A stretch of 64,000 nt of DNA from Blastomonas fulva (GCF_003431825.1 NZ_CP020083.1:1464501-1528500), one strand, 5' to 3'. Shown: positions 33,603-43,049, counted from the first letter of the stretch. Notes: generated from the sequence alone by a model not told the origin. Numbers and translations are program-made.

Positions 33603-34316
33603 CTAGCCCGGCAGGGTGGGCAGCGCCACCGCAAGATGGCCGTTGGCCGCAGGCCAGTCGAGCTCGGGCCAGCCTTTGGCCCGCGCCACCAGCCGCATCG
33701 GGACATGCGCGTTGGTGACAAACGCCTCGTCCGCCATTTCCAGCATCGGCAGGTCCGAGACATGGTCGGAATAGCAGCGGATGTGGCAGGCGGCACGGTC
33801 GAGCCCGTGCTCGGCCATCCACGCCGCGATCATCTCGGCCTTGTGCGGGCCGTAGCAATTGTGCCCGGATATGCGCGGCTGCACCCGCCCGCGCGAGGCG
33901 GTGAGATCGGTCGCGATGACATCATCGATCCCCAGCCGCCGGGCGATCGCATCGACATAAAGCCGGTAGGATGCGGTGGCGATGACGATGCGATAGCCCG
34001 CCTCGCGGTCCGCTGCGATCTGCTCGATCGCGCCGGGGCGGATGTTCTTGGCGAACACGAATTCGGCGTGCCCCGCCATCGGCGCCGCCAGCCGCGACAG
34101 GCGAAGCGAGCCCAGCAGCAGCCGCTGGTTGATCTGCTTGAGGGAATCGCGGCTGACGATGCGCAGCAGATAGCCAAGCCCCGCCAGCGCGGAGAACGGC
34201 AGCAGCAGTAGCCGCTTGGGGTCATGCCGCCACGCCATCCACAACAGGAAGCGCGCATATGTCGGATGGACGGTAATCGTCCGGTCCATGTCGTAAAAGG
34301 CTAGCCGTTCCCCCAC
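33603..34316 (-). CDS. HAD-superfamily IB phosphatase
   Basis: This is a 237-residue cytoplasmic HAD hydrolase of subfamily IB (SerB-like). Motif I is FYDMDRTIT near the N-terminus, motif II is the IVIATAS strand-loop and motif III/IV is CYSDHVSDLPMLE. The cap is helical and basic. The start is GTG at 34316: the nearer ATG lies inside motif I and would delete the catalytic Asp, and the open frame further upstream only overlaps the divergent gene. Substrates of this group include phosphoserine and phospholipid-derived phosphates; the divergent lipid transport operon suggests, but does not prove, a lipid link. Confidence 0.82.
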   Translation of the reverse strand: MGERLAFYDMDRTITVHPTYARFLLWMAWRHDPKRLLLLPFSALAGLGYLLRIVSRDSLKQINQRLLLGSLRLSRLAAPMAGHAEFVFAKNIRPGAIEQIAADREAGYRIVIATASYRLYVDAIARRLGIDDVIATDLTASRGRVQPRISGHNCYGPHKAEMIAAWMAEHGLDRAACHIRCYSDHVSDLPMLEMADEAFVTNAHVPMRLVARAKGWPELDWPAANGHLAVALPTLPG

Positions 34317-34460
34317 GCTGCTAGGCCATAAAGCCAAATCGGCGGGAAACAAGCGCGCCGTTGTAACACCGTGTAAGCTTGTCTGATCGGGCAAGACTGC
34401 GACGGGCCGTGCGCCAAGATGCTTGTGATTGCGCGCTTTATCGCACAAAGATGCCGCGAT

Positions 34461-35573
34461 ATGGGTGTCCCGGCCGATTTTTCCGTTGAACAGCGTAGCG
34501 ACACCGGCGCGGTGCTGCGCTTTACCGGCGATCTGGATATCGCCACCATCGGTCCGCTCGACAAAAGGCTCAAGTCGCTGGACCAGTCTCCGGCGCTGAT
34601 CGACATGGCCGATGTCGGGCATATCGACACCGTCGGAGCGTGGATCGTGCATCGGCTGGCGCGCGATCACAACTGTGAAATCGTCAATCTGAGCGAATCG
34701 GGCGGCAGGCTGGTCGAGGCGGTCGGCAAGTCCGACGTCGGCGAAGTCGACGCTCCGCCTCGCCCCGATATCGTCACCCGCGCGGTCGGCGGCATCGGCG
34801 AAGGCGTGATGCTTGCGCTGACGTCGATGGTCGGGATGTTGAGCTTTTTCGGCGCGATCGTGCGCGCGGTGCTGTCGCTCGCAGTTCATCCGCGCCGCAT
34901 CCGCTGGGCCGCGATCATCCGCCATTTCGAGCTGGTCGGCGCATCAGCGCTGGGCATCGTCGGCCTGATGAGCTTCCTCATCGGCATCGTCATCGCGCAG
35001 CAGGGCGCGGTGCAGCTGCGCCAGTTCGGTGCCGAAGTGTTCACCGTCAACCTTGTCGGGCGGCTGACGATCCGCGAGCTGGGCGTGCTGATGACCGCGA
35101 TCATGGTCGCGGGCCGTTCGGGCAGCGCCTTTGCCGCGCAGATCGGCACGATGAAGCTGACCGAAGAGGTCGACGCGATGCGGACGATCGGCGTGTCGCC
35201 GGTCGAGGCTCTGGTGCTGCCGCGCGTCGCCGCTGCGGTGCTGATGATGCCGCTGCTCGGTTTCTATTCGATGATCGTCGCGATGGTCGGCGGCGCGTTC
35301 CTGTGCTGGATCGTGCTGGAAATCCCGGTCGCGACCTTCATCGTGCGCATCCAGGAAGTCGTGCCGATTACCGATTTCTATGTCGGCATGGTCAAGGCGC
35401 CGGTGTTCGGGCTGATCATCGCGCTGGCCGGCTGCTATCAGGGCATGCAGGTGCGCGGCAACGCCGAGGAGGTCGGCGCACGCACGACAGCAGCGGTCGT
35501 CCAGGCGATCTTCATGGTCATCGTGCTCGATGCGTTCTTTGCGGTGTTCTTCACCGAGATCGGCTGGGGATGA
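34461..35573 (+). CDS. mlaE: MlaE-type permease with N-terminal STAS domain
   Basis: This is a 370-residue ABC permease for lipid trafficking between inner and outer membranes. Residues 1-95 form a STAS-like domain (FSVEQRSDTGAVLRFTGDLDIATIG... IDMADVGHIDTVGAW), equivalent to a fused MlaB. The MlaE domain follows, with about five helices and the conserved GRSGSAFAAQIGTMK...EVDAMRTIGV segment. ATG 34461 is chosen because the STAS domain begins directly after it; ATG 34419 in frame would add 14 residues. It overlaps mlaF by 4 bases. Confidence 0.9.
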   Translation: MGVPADFSVEQRSDTGAVLRFTGDLDIATIGPLDKRLKSLDQSPALIDMADVGHIDTVGAWIVHRLARDHNCEIVNLSESGGRLVEAVGKSDVGEVDAPPRPDIVTRAVGGIGEGVMLALTSMVGMLSFFGAIVRAVLSLAVHPRRIRWAAIIRHFELVGASALGIVGLMSFLIGIVIAQQGAVQLRQFGAEVFTVNLVGRLTIRELGVLMTAIMVAGRSGSAFAAQIGTMKLTEEVDAMRTIGVSPVEALVLPRVAAAVLMMPLLGFYSMIVAMVGGAFLCWIVLEIPVATFIVRIQEVVPITDFYVGMVKAPVFGLIIALAGCYQGMQVRGNAEEVGARTTAAVVQAIFMVIVLDAFFAVFFTEIGWG

Positions 35574-36418
35574 GCGCTGCCCGACAGAAAGAATGCGATG
35601 TCGCCATCCGCATCACCGGGCTGACCAACAGCTTTGGCGATGACGTGGTGCATGACGACCTGTCGCTCGATGTGCGCCATGGCGAGATTCTGGGCGTGGT
35701 CGGCGGATCGGGCACCGGCAAATCGGTGCTGATGCGCTCGATCATCGGCCTGCAGACCCCCGATTCGGGGCGGATCGAGGTTCTGGGCGAATCCATGCTC
35801 GACGAGGCGGAAGAGGATGTCTCGATCCGCAGTCGCTGGGGCGTGCTGTTCCAGGGCGGGGCCTTGTTCTCCACCCTCACGGTGGCCGAAAACGTCATGG
35901 TGCCGCTGGCGGAATTCTATCCCAAGATCGATTCCAAGCTGCGCCGCGAGATCGCGATGTACAAGATCGCGCTCAGCGGCCTTCCCGAAGAGGCGGCCGA
36001 CAAATACCCGTCCGAGCTTTCGGGCGGGATGAAGAAGCGCGCCGGCCTTGCCCGCGCGCTGTCGCTCGATCCCGACCTGTTGTTTCTCGACGAGCCGACC
36101 GCCGGCCTCGACCCGATCGGTGCGGCACGGTTCGACGAGCTGACGCTGGAACTGCAGCGCACGCTGGGCCTCACCGTGTTCCTGATCACGCACGATCTCG
36201 ATACGCTGCACGAGATCTGCGACCGGGTCGCGGTGCTCGCCGACCGCAAGGTGATCGCCATTGGCACGATCCCCGAGCTGCTTGCGACCGACCACCCGTG
36301 GATCCAGGAATATTTCAACGGCCCGCGCGGCCGCGCCGCTGCCGTGAGCCACGCAGACGAGGAGCGGCGCCAAAACCGGCATCCCGCCCAGAGCAAGAGC
36401 CGGGGGTTCAAGCGATGA
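35570..36418 (+). CDS. mlaF: MlaF-type ABC transporter ATPase
   Basis: This 282-residue ATPase powers the Mla-type lipid transporter. Walker A is GGSGTGKS, the Q-loop is GVLFQGGALFS, the signature is LSGGMKKRAGLARAL, Walker B is LLFLDEPTAGLDP and the switch His is in ITHDLDTL. The final ~30 residues are basic and unconserved. The ATG at 35570 overlaps the MlaE stop; 79 bases separate it from the MlaD gene. Confidence 0.93.
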   Translation: MSAARQKECDVAIRITGLTNSFGDDVVHDDLSLDVRHGEILGVVGGSGTGKSVLMRSIIGLQTPDSGRIEVLGESMLDEAEEDVSIRSRWGVLFQGGALFSTLTVAENVMVPLAEFYPKIDSKLRREIAMYKIALSGLPEEAADKYPSELSGGMKKRAGLARALSLDPDLLFLDEPTAGLDPIGAARFDELTLELQRTLGLTVFLITHDLDTLHEICDRVAVLADRKVIAIGTIPELLATDHPWIQEYFNGPRGRAAAVSHADEERRQNRHPAQSKSRGFKR

Positions 36419-36497
36419 CGCCAGATCACGCTCCGGGGAACGACCGCGCCGCTTTGTCGGTAGACAGCATCAAAAGATCAGGGGCATAACCAACGCC

Positions 36498-37445
36498 ATG
36501 GAAACACGCGCCAATCATGTCTGGGTGGGGACCGTCACCCTGGTGCTGCTCGCAGGCATCGCGGCCTTCGTCATCTGGCTCGCAGGGCTGGGGGATACCG
36601 ACCGCAACAAATACGATATCTTCTTCAAGACATCGGTGGACGGCATCGCCAAGGGCTCGGTTGTCGCCTATTCGGGCGTGCCATCGGGCCAGGTGACCGA
36701 GATCGCGTTGTGGGCCAAGGACCCGCAGTTTGTGCGCGTGCGCATCGAGGTTAACTCTGAAGTGCCGATCCTCGAGGGCACCACCGCGACCATTCAGGGC
36801 GTTGGCTTTACCGGCGTGTCGCAAATCCAGCTCGATGGCGCCAAGCAGGGCGCGCCTGCGCTCACCGAACCTGGCCCTGAAGGTGTGCCGGTGATCCCGA
36901 CCAAGCCGGGCGCGCTGGGCGAACTGCTCAACAACGCGCCGCTGCTGCTCGAGCGGCTGGCGACGCTGACCGAACGGTTCACCCAGGTGCTGTCGGACGA
37001 AAACCAGAAATCGATTTCGGTGCTGCTGAAGAATTCGGGCCGCCTGACCGGCGAACTGTCCGACACTGCACCGCAGATGCGCGCTGCGCTCGCAGAGCTG
37101 CGTGTGACGCTCGCCAAGGCAGGCGTTGCCGCCGAGCAGCTTGGCCTCACTGCGCAATCGACCAAGGATGTGCTCGATTCCGAAGGCCGCCCGCTCGCCA
37201 AGCAGCTCGCCAAGACGCTGGCAGAGACCGACCGCACGCTCGCCAAGCTGACCGAGACGATGGAAGAGGCACGGCCAGGCCTGCGCCAGTTCTCCACCAC
37301 CACGCTGCCCGAAACCGAGGCGCTGGTGCGCGATCTGCGCGTCACCGCCAGGGCGCTGTCGGCGATCACCGAGAAGATCGATCAGGAAGGCGCAACCGGC
37401 CTGCTCGGCGGGCCGCCGCTTCCCGACTACAAGCCCAAGAACTGA
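36498..37445 (+). CDS. mlaD: MlaD-type (MCE domain) lipid-binding protein
   Basis: This 315-residue protein has one N-terminal membrane anchor (residues ~9-30). A single MCE domain follows (residues ~38-115, with VDGIAKGSVVAYSGVPSGQVTEI and GFTGVSQIQLDG), then a long helical C-terminal region with heptad-like Leu/Thr spacing. MCE proteins form hexameric rings that carry phospholipids across the periplasm. It follows mlaF, and the extended helical tail is longer than in E. coli MlaD (about 183 residues in total). Confidence 0.92.
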   Translation: METRANHVWVGTVTLVLLAGIAAFVIWLAGLGDTDRNKYDIFFKTSVDGIAKGSVVAYSGVPSGQVTEIALWAKDPQFVRVRIEVNSEVPILEGTTATIQGVGFTGVSQIQLDGAKQGAPALTEPGPEGVPVIPTKPGALGELLNNAPLLLERLATLTERFTQVLSDENQKSISVLLKNSGRLTGELSDTAPQMRAALAELRVTLAKAGVAAEQLGLTAQSTKDVLDSEGRPLAKQLAKTLAETDRTLAKLTETMEEARPGLRQFSTTTLPETEALVRDLRVTARALSAITEKIDQEGATGLLGGPPLPDYKPKN

Positions 37446-37456
37446 GAAGGCGAGCC

Positions 37457-38083
37457 ATGACCGCGATGCCGACAACCGGAGCCAGCCTTGTGAACCAGAA
37501 GTTCCGCCCCGTTCTCGCCGCCGGGGCGACCGTTCTGCTGCTGGCCGGCTGTGTCAGCTTTGGCGACAAGGCTCCGCCGCAGCTGCTTACCCTGACCTCG
37601 GACGCCGCACCGACCGCAGGATCGATGGCATCGGCTTCGGTGACCGAGGCGATCATCGTCGACGTACCCACGGTCGAGCGCACGCTCGATCAGGTACGCG
37701 TACCGGTCCAAGTCAGCGACAGCGCGATCGCCTACGTCCAGGATGCGGTGTGGGCCGACAAGCCCGCGCGGCTGTTCCGCGGCGTGCTTGCCGAGACGCT
37801 TGCCGCCAAGAGCGGACGGCTGGTGCTCGATCAGGTCGAAACCGGCTCCGAACGCGGCATGATGCTTTCGGGCCAGCTGCAGCGCTTCGGCTATGACGAG
37901 GGCGCGCGTGCCGTCGTGGTGCGCTATGATGCGGTGATCCGCAAGCCCGGCACCCCGCTGCGCAAGCAGCGCTTTGAGGCGAGCGTTCCGGTCGCCACGG
38001 TCGATGCGGTCAGCGTCGGCGCAGCGCTCAACCAGGCAGCCAACACCGTCGCGGGTCAGGTTGCCGCCTGGGTCGCGGGCTGA
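37457..38083 (+). CDS. ABC-type transport auxiliary lipoprotein (PqiC-like)
   Basis: This is a 208-residue lipoprotein. A lipobox LLLAGC is at about residues 27-32, after a basic N-terminus. The mature domain has the layout of the ABC_trans_aux/PqiC family: PQLLTLTSDA, VPTVERTLDQVRVPVQVSDSAIAYVQDAVWADKPARLF, and a final helix. It is the last gene of the MlaEFD operon and would sit in the periplasmic leaflet of the inner or outer membrane as a partner of the MCE protein. It starts 11 bases after mlaD. Confidence 0.85.
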   Translation: MTAMPTTGASLVNQKFRPVLAAGATVLLLAGCVSFGDKAPPQLLTLTSDAAPTAGSMASASVTEAIIVDVPTVERTLDQVRVPVQVSDSAIAYVQDAVWADKPARLFRGVLAETLAAKSGRLVLDQVETGSERGMMLSGQLQRFGYDEGARAVVVRYDAVIRKPGTPLRKQRFEASVPVATVDAVSVGAALNQAANTVAGQVAAWVAG

Positions 38084-38126
38084 CCTTCTTTTTTGCTTTT
38101 TGTGATTTGTACGGGATACTGAAACC

Positions 38127-38549
38127 ATGGCGCATTTCCTCATCGTCGAGGCCCGCTTCTACGACCATCTCAACGACCTGCTGATCGAGGGTGCCAAGGC
38201 CGCGATCAAGAAGGCCGGGCACAGCTGCGAGGTGCTCACGGTGCCCGGCGCGCTCGAAATCCCCGCCGCGATCGCGATGGCATCGGATACCCAGCGCTTC
38301 GATGGCTATGTCGCGATCGGCGTGATCATCCGCGGCGAGACCTATCACTTCGAGGTCGTCTCGAACGAAAGCGCGCGCGCGATCATGGCGCTGACGCTCG
38401 ACGGCATGCCGATCGGCAACGGCATCCTCACGGTCGAGAACGAAGCGCAGGCGCTGACCCGCGCCAAGATGAGCGAAAAGGACAAGGGCGGCGATGCTGC
38501 CCGCGCCGCGATCGCCATGCTCGAAATCTCCGAGCGTCTGGCGGGCTAG
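38127..38549 (+). CDS. ribH: 6,7-dimethyl-8-ribityllumazine synthase
   Basis: This 140-residue protein condenses the RibB product with the RibD-pathway pyrimidine. It has the family landmarks [30 protein letters not shown], the phosphate-binding [18 protein letters not shown], and [14 protein letters not shown]. It lies 43 bases after the Mla auxiliary lipoprotein gene, 21.9 kb from the other rib genes. I find no FMN riboswitch-like sequence upstream. Confidence 0.94.
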   Translation: MAHFLIVEARFYDHLNDLLIEGAKAAIKKAGHSCEVLTVPGALEIPAAIAMASDTQRFDGYVAIGVIIRGETYHFEVVSNESARAIMALTLDGMPIGNGILTVENEAQALTRAKMSEKDKGGDAARAAIAMLEISERLAG

Positions 38550-38563
38550 GGTTTACTGTCTTT

Positions 38564-38645
38564 CGTCATTCCCGCGAACGCGGGAATCCCGCTTGTGCGC
38601 TCAGGTTGCAGTAAAAGCGGGACCCCCGCGTCCGCGGGGGTGACG
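38564..38645 (+). repeat. 82-bp palindromic intergenic repeat, copy 2
   Basis: Same ends, same length and same arm structure as the copy at 5361-5442. The left 30-base arm is identical to copy 1 over its first 29-30 bases, while the 22-base centre differs almost completely. It lies 15 bases after the ribH stop and before a GST gene. Confidence 0.9.
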
Positions 38646-38676
38646 ATGGAGTAGGTGATACTGTGAGCGTGCGCCG

Positions 38677-39309
38677 ATGACCCCTCTCCCTATCCTCTAC
38701 ACCTTCCGCCGCTGCCCCTATGCCATGCGCGCGCGGATGGCGCTGCTGGCGAGCGGGCAGGAGGTTGAGCTGCGCGAGATCATCCTGCGCGCCAAGCCCC
38801 AGGCGATGCTCGATGCCTCGCCCAAGGGCACGGTGCCGGTGCTGATGCTGGCCAACGGGCAGGTGATCGCCGAAAGCCTGGAAATCATGCGCTGGGCGCT
38901 GGCGGCGCGCGATCCCGAAGACTGGCTGGCAGGCGATGACGCCGCGCTGATCGCGGCCAATGACGGTCCGTTCAAGCACCATCTCGACCGCTACAAATAC
39001 CCCTCGCGCTATCCTGGCGACAGCGTCGACCACCGCGCCGGGGGTCTTGAACATCTGGAAGCGCTGGAGGCGCGGCTGGCCGATCAGCCCTATCTGTGCG
39101 GGGACCAGCGCGCGCTGGCCGATATCGCGCTGTTCCCGTTCGTGCGCCAGTTCGCCGCCACAGATGCCGACTGGTTCGCCGCCCAAGACCTGCCCCGGGT
39201 GCAGCGCTGGCTTGAAAGCCTGGTGCAGTCCGATCTGTTTGCCGCCGCGATGATCCGCCCGGTACCGTGGCAGCCGGGCGATGCGCCGATATTGTTTGCG
39301 TCGCATTAA
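38677..39309 (+). CDS. Glutathione S-transferase-family protein
   Basis: This 210-residue protein has a thioredoxin-like N-terminal domain (residues ~5-80) with CPYAMRAR at the position of the active-site motif and the cis-Pro/ES region reading GTVPVLMLANGQVIAESLEI. An all-helical C-terminal domain follows (ALADIALFPFVRQFA). The N-terminal Cys suggests an omega- or glutaredoxin-like GST rather than a Tyr/Ser type. The substrate is unknown. It begins 31 bases after the palindromic repeat. Confidence 0.85.
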   Translation: MTPLPILYTFRRCPYAMRARMALLASGQEVELREIILRAKPQAMLDASPKGTVPVLMLANGQVIAESLEIMRWALAARDPEDWLAGDDAALIAANDGPFKHHLDRYKYPSRYPGDSVDHRAGGLEHLEALEARLADQPYLCGDQRALADIALFPFVRQFAATDADWFAAQDLPRVQRWLESLVQSDLFAAAMIRPVPWQPGDAPILFASH

Positions 39310-39357
39310 CCTCATGGAGGCTATAGGCTGGGCGATGGTTTCCCTTTCGATCGGCTG

Positions 39358-40290
39358 GTGCCCATGTTGATGGATCTTCTGCCCTTCCGCGTTCGCAGCC
39401 GGCTGGACAACTGGCGGCACGACGCCGCCTGCCGCCCGGTGCTGGGTACCGCGCCGATCATCCCTGCCGATGATGGCCTGGTGCTGTTCTCGATGATGGG
39501 GACCGCGGTGCTGTTGCCCTATCTGGTCGCGGTCAAGTCGCTTTGGCACCATGTCCGGCGCGGGCGGGTGGTGATCCTGTCCGACGGCACGCTGACCGCA
39601 GCCGACCGCGCCGTGCTTGCGCAGCATTGCGGCAACCCCGAGATCATCGATATCGCCAATGTCGATACCAGCGGCTTCCCGACCGGCGGCGCGTGGGAGC
39701 GGTTCCTGTCGATCCTCGACCGGCGCGGCGATGACTATGTGATCCAGCTGGACAGCGACACCGTGACCCTGGGTCGCCCCGATGCGGTGATCGACGCGAT
39801 CACCGCCAACCGCAGCTTCACGCTGCTCGGCGGCCCGGAATGGGAGATCGGCGCGCAGACCTGCACCGCGTTCGTGCCCCCGACCGATCTCACCGCATCG
39901 GCCGACGCGCACATCCAGTCGCGCATGGAGCGCGCGCTCGCCCGCATCCGCGATGCGCAGACGCTGCGCTATATCCGCGGCTGTGCGGGGTTCGCGGGCT
40001 TTTCAAAGGGCGGCGACGGGCGCGCGCTTGCCCGCCGATTTGCCGGGGAATTGACCGGCCTGCTCGGCGCCGAAGCGATGCGCGAATGGGGCAGCGAACA
40101 GGTGACCTCGAGCTTCGTCGTCGCCAACGATCCCGATCCGGTGCTGCTGCCCTATCGCCATTACGGCAATTACTGGGCCGAACCCTGGGACGCAGACTGC
40201 CGGTTCATGCACTTCGTCGGCGCGCACCGCCATGACGGCAGCGCCTATCGCGACGCCACCGCTGCTGCGCTGGCGATCATGGATCGCTGA
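39358..40290 (+). CDS. Putative GT-A-type glycosyltransferase-like protein
   Basis: This is a 310-residue soluble protein that I do not match to a named family. It has a Rossmann-like alternation early on (VVILSDGTLTAADRAVL) and then YVIQLDSDTVTLG, where DSD is placed like the DxD metal/nucleotide motif of GT-A glycosyltransferases. A later WGSEQVTSSFVVAN and YRHYGNYWAEPWD resemble acceptor-side loops. No signal peptide or membrane helix is seen. The start is GTG at 39358 (ATG at 39364 and 39370 are alternatives). Glycosyltransferase assignment is tentative. Confidence 0.6.
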   Translation: MPMLMDLLPFRVRSRLDNWRHDAACRPVLGTAPIIPADDGLVLFSMMGTAVLLPYLVAVKSLWHHVRRGRVVILSDGTLTAADRAVLAQHCGNPEIIDIANVDTSGFPTGGAWERFLSILDRRGDDYVIQLDSDTVTLGRPDAVIDAITANRSFTLLGGPEWEIGAQTCTAFVPPTDLTASADAHIQSRMERALARIRDAQTLRYIRGCAGFAGFSKGGDGRALARRFAGELTGLLGAEAMREWGSEQVTSSFVVANDPDPVLLPYRHYGNYWAEPWDADCRFMHFVGAHRHDGSAYRDATAAALAIMDR

Positions 40291-40349
40291 CCGGCGGGCA
40301 AAGCTCGGGGCTGGACAGCGCCCGCGTCGGCGTCGATAGCAGCGCTGCC

Positions 40350-41294
40350 ATGGCATCAGGACCTGCATCTTCCCGCGCGGTGAACGCAGCGCCTCTGGTC
40401 GCGATCGCCGCCTGTTTGGGCGGCATGCTGCTGTTTGGCGCGATGGATGCCGCGATGAAGACGGTGACGATCGACATGGGCGTCGTCGCCGCGCTGTTCT
40501 GGCGCTGCATGATCGGCGTGGTGCTCGCCCTTGCGCTGTTCCTCGCCCAGCGCAGTCCTGCCATCCCGCGCGGAGCGGTGCTGCGGCTGCATCTGCTGCG
40601 CGGAACGGTGGTTGCGGCCATGGCGGTGCTGTTCTTCTGGGGACTGGCGCGCACGCCGATGGCAGAGGCGGTCGCGATCAGCTTCATCGCCCCGATCATC
40701 GCGCTGTTCCTTGCAGCAGTGGTGCTCAAGGAGCGCATCGGCTCGGGTGCCATCATGGCGTCGGTGCTGGGGTTTGCCGGGGTGGCGGTCATCGCAAGCG
40801 GAAGGCTCGGGCTGCTGGGTGGCGCAGCACAAGCCGCAGGCCAGGACACCGGCGTTGCCCAATGGTCGGGGATCGCGGCGATCACCGGGTCTGCCGTGCT
40901 CTATGCTTGGAACCTCATCCTCCAGCGCCAGCAGGCGCAGCTTACCAGCCCGCAGGAGATCGTGCTCGCGCAGAACCTGATCATTGGCTTCTGGATGGCG
41001 CTGGCTATGCCCTTTGTCGGGAAGCTGCCGGGCGAACAGCTGCTCTCCGCGCCGGTCGGCTGGGGGTTGCTGGCGCTGTCCGCGGTGCTCTCCATCCTGT
41101 CGCTGCTGCTGCTGTCCTGGGCCTATGCCCGGGCCGAGGCGCAGGCGCTGCTGCCGCTCGAATACTCCATGTTCATCTGGGGCGCGCTGTTCGGCTGGCT
41201 GGTGTTCGACGAGACCATCGGCTGGACGACGCTGGCAGGCGCAGGCCTGATCGTCACCGGCTGCTGGCTGGTCGCGCGCCAGCCCAGGCCCTGA
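40350..41294 (+). CDS. EamA/DMT-superfamily transporter
   Basis: This 314-residue membrane protein has about ten hydrophobic helices in two homologous EamA halves (residues ~15-145 and ~165-305). The first half ends with the typical ISFIAPIIALFLAAVVLKERI and the second with LPLEYSMFIWGALFGWLVFDE, both EamA signatures. These are drug/metabolite exporters of broad substrate range; nothing points to a specific one. The gene stands alone. Confidence 0.88.
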   Translation: MASGPASSRAVNAAPLVAIAACLGGMLLFGAMDAAMKTVTIDMGVVAALFWRCMIGVVLALALFLAQRSPAIPRGAVLRLHLLRGTVVAAMAVLFFWGLARTPMAEAVAISFIAPIIALFLAAVVLKERIGSGAIMASVLGFAGVAVIASGRLGLLGGAAQAAGQDTGVAQWSGIAAITGSAVLYAWNLILQRQQAQLTSPQEIVLAQNLIIGFWMALAMPFVGKLPGEQLLSAPVGWGLLALSAVLSILSLLLLSWAYARAEAQALLPLEYSMFIWGALFGWLVFDETIGWTTLAGAGLIVTGCWLVARQPRP

Positions 41295-41414
41295 CCGGCA
41301 GCGATCGGCTCGGCGCGGCGGGCGCAGTTCGCGCTTCCCCCATCGCGGCATTCTGGCTAGGCAGGACCGGGGACCAACCAGACATTTCCTTTATCGGGGG
41401 CACGGGCGCAAAGC

Positions 41415-42650
41415 ATGACACGGATTTTGCTGGGACTGGCAGGCATTGCGCTGATCCTGTCGATCGCGCTGCTGCTGTCCAACAACCGGCGCGCGATCAG
41501 GCTGCGCGTCGTCGGCGCCGCGTTCGCGCTGCAGGCCAGCATCGCGGTACTGGTGCTGTACGTGCCCGCGGGCAAGACCGCGATCCAGGCAATGGCGCGC
41601 GGCGTCTCCAACCTGCTGGGCTATGCGCAGGCGGGCACCAATTTCATCTTCGGCCCGCTCGCCAGCCCCGAAGTCGGCGGCAACAGCTTTGCCATCGCCG
41701 CGCTGCCGGTGATCATCTTCTTCTCGGCTTTGGTGTCGATCCTCTATTATCTGGGCATCATGCAGCGGGTGATCCAGTGGGTGGGCGGCGCGATCCAGAA
41801 GCTGATCGGCATCTCCAAGGTCGAAAGCCTGTGTGCGGCGGCCAACATCTTCGTCGGCCAGAGCGAATCGCCATTGGTGATCCGCCCCTATCTCGCCGCG
41901 CTGAAGCCCTCGCAGCTGTTCACGGTGATGAGCGTGGGCATGGCGGGCGTCGCGGGCACCATTCTGGCGGCCTATGCCGCGATGGGCATCCGCATCGATT
42001 TCCTCCTCGCCGCCGCGTTCATGTCCGCGCCCGGCGGCATCCTGATGGCCAAGATCATCATGCCCGACGATCCGGCGGATGCGAGCCCCGAAGCGGTGAT
42101 GCCGCTCGATGTCGAATATGAGGACGAACGCCCCGCCAATGTCATCATGGCTGCCGCGATGGGCGCGCAGACGGGGGTCAAGCTTGCGGTCGCGGTCGGC
42201 GCGATGGTGCTGGCGTTCGTCGCTTTGGTGGCGATGGCCAACGGCCTGCTCGCAGGGGTCGGCGGCTGGATCGGCTTTGCCGACCTGTCGTTCCAGAAGT
42301 TGGTCGGCTATGTCTTCGCGCCGATCATGTACCTGATCGGCGTGCCGTGGGACGAGGCGCTGCGCGCGGGCGGGCTGTTCGGCACCAAGATCGTGCTCAA
42401 CGAGTTCGTCGCATTTATCGATCTGGGCGGACCCGATTCCGGGCTTTCGGCGCGGACCATCGCGATCGTGACCTTCGCCTTGTGCGGCTTTGCCAATTTC
42501 TCGTCGATCGCCATCCAGATGGCGGTGACCGGGGGCCTCGCCCCCAGCCAGCGACCGATGATCGCCAAGCTCGGGCTCAAGGCGCTCGCCTCGGGCAGCC
42601 TCGCCAACCTGATGAGCGCTGCGCTGGCGGGTCTGCTGATCACGGTATGA
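41415..42650 (+). CDS. Concentrative nucleoside transporter (NupC/CNT family)
   Basis: This 411-residue integral membrane protein has the CNT core: GVSNLLGYAQAGTNFIFG near residue 58, the re-entrant VFFSAL-type loop and FVGQSESPLVIRPY (near residue 150), and TKIVLNEFVAFIDL with FALCGFANFSSIAIQMA further on. These match the nucleoside- and sodium/proton-binding motifs of the family. It imports nucleosides by ion symport across the inner membrane. The 120 bases upstream hold no gene. Confidence 0.93.
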   Translation: MTRILLGLAGIALILSIALLLSNNRRAIRLRVVGAAFALQASIAVLVLYVPAGKTAIQAMARGVSNLLGYAQAGTNFIFGPLASPEVGGNSFAIAALPVIIFFSALVSILYYLGIMQRVIQWVGGAIQKLIGISKVESLCAAANIFVGQSESPLVIRPYLAALKPSQLFTVMSVGMAGVAGTILAAYAAMGIRIDFLLAAAFMSAPGGILMAKIIMPDDPADASPEAVMPLDVEYEDERPANVIMAAAMGAQTGVKLAVAVGAMVLAFVALVAMANGLLAGVGGWIGFADLSFQKLVGYVFAPIMYLIGVPWDEALRAGGLFGTKIVLNEFVAFIDLGGPDSGLSARTIAIVTFALCGFANFSSIAIQMAVTGGLAPSQRPMIAKLGLKALASGSLANLMSAALAGLLITV

Positions 42651-42653
42651 CCG

Positions 42654-43049
42654 GTGCTGGGCCCCGCCACCAGAGCAGGGCTGAGATACGGGGCTGAGGC
42701 TTTCGCGCTGGGCTTTGCGCTCGCGCTTGTCCGGATCCCGATGCTGGTTCCGGCTATAGGCGAATTCGCTGCGGTACTGTGCGAGATTCCGGTGATGCTG
42801 GCCGCGATGCTGCTGCGAGCCAGGGCGATCATCCGGCGCAGTAGCATCGCCACCGCACGTCAGCGCACGGCCATGGGGCTGACCGGATTTGCCTTGTTGA
42901 TGGTGTGCGAATGGGGGCTGGCGCTGGTGCTGGGCCAGGGATCGCAAGCGTGGCTGGCGAGCCTCGCGACGCTGCCCGGAGCCATCGGGCTGGCGGGGCA
43001 GCTGATATTCGCGATGCTGCCCCTGATGGTCAGATATCCCAGGGACTGA
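42654..43049 (+). CDS. Small predicted membrane protein
   Basis: This 131-residue hydrophobic protein has about four helices (residues ~14-32, 36-55, 72-93 and 101-127) with basic loops between. It starts at a GTG 4 bases after the nucleoside transporter stop, so it is probably cotranscribed. No family recognised. Confidence 0.6.
   Translation: MLGPATRAGLRYGAEAFALGFALALVRIPMLVPAIGEFAAVLCEIPVMLAAMLLRARAIIRRSSIATARQRTAMGLTGFALLMVCEWGLALVLGQGSQAWLASLATLPGAIGLAGQLIFAMLPLMVRYPRD

Noticed and set aside
34317..34925. N-terminal extension of the HAD phosphatase frame
   Set aside because: It overlaps the divergent mlaE gene, and homology begins only at the GTG just before motif I.
38084..38126. FMN riboswitch before ribH, or before ribB at 14501-14558
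   Set aside because: The gaps are only 43-58 bases, far too short for an RFN element, and its conserved core sequence is not present.
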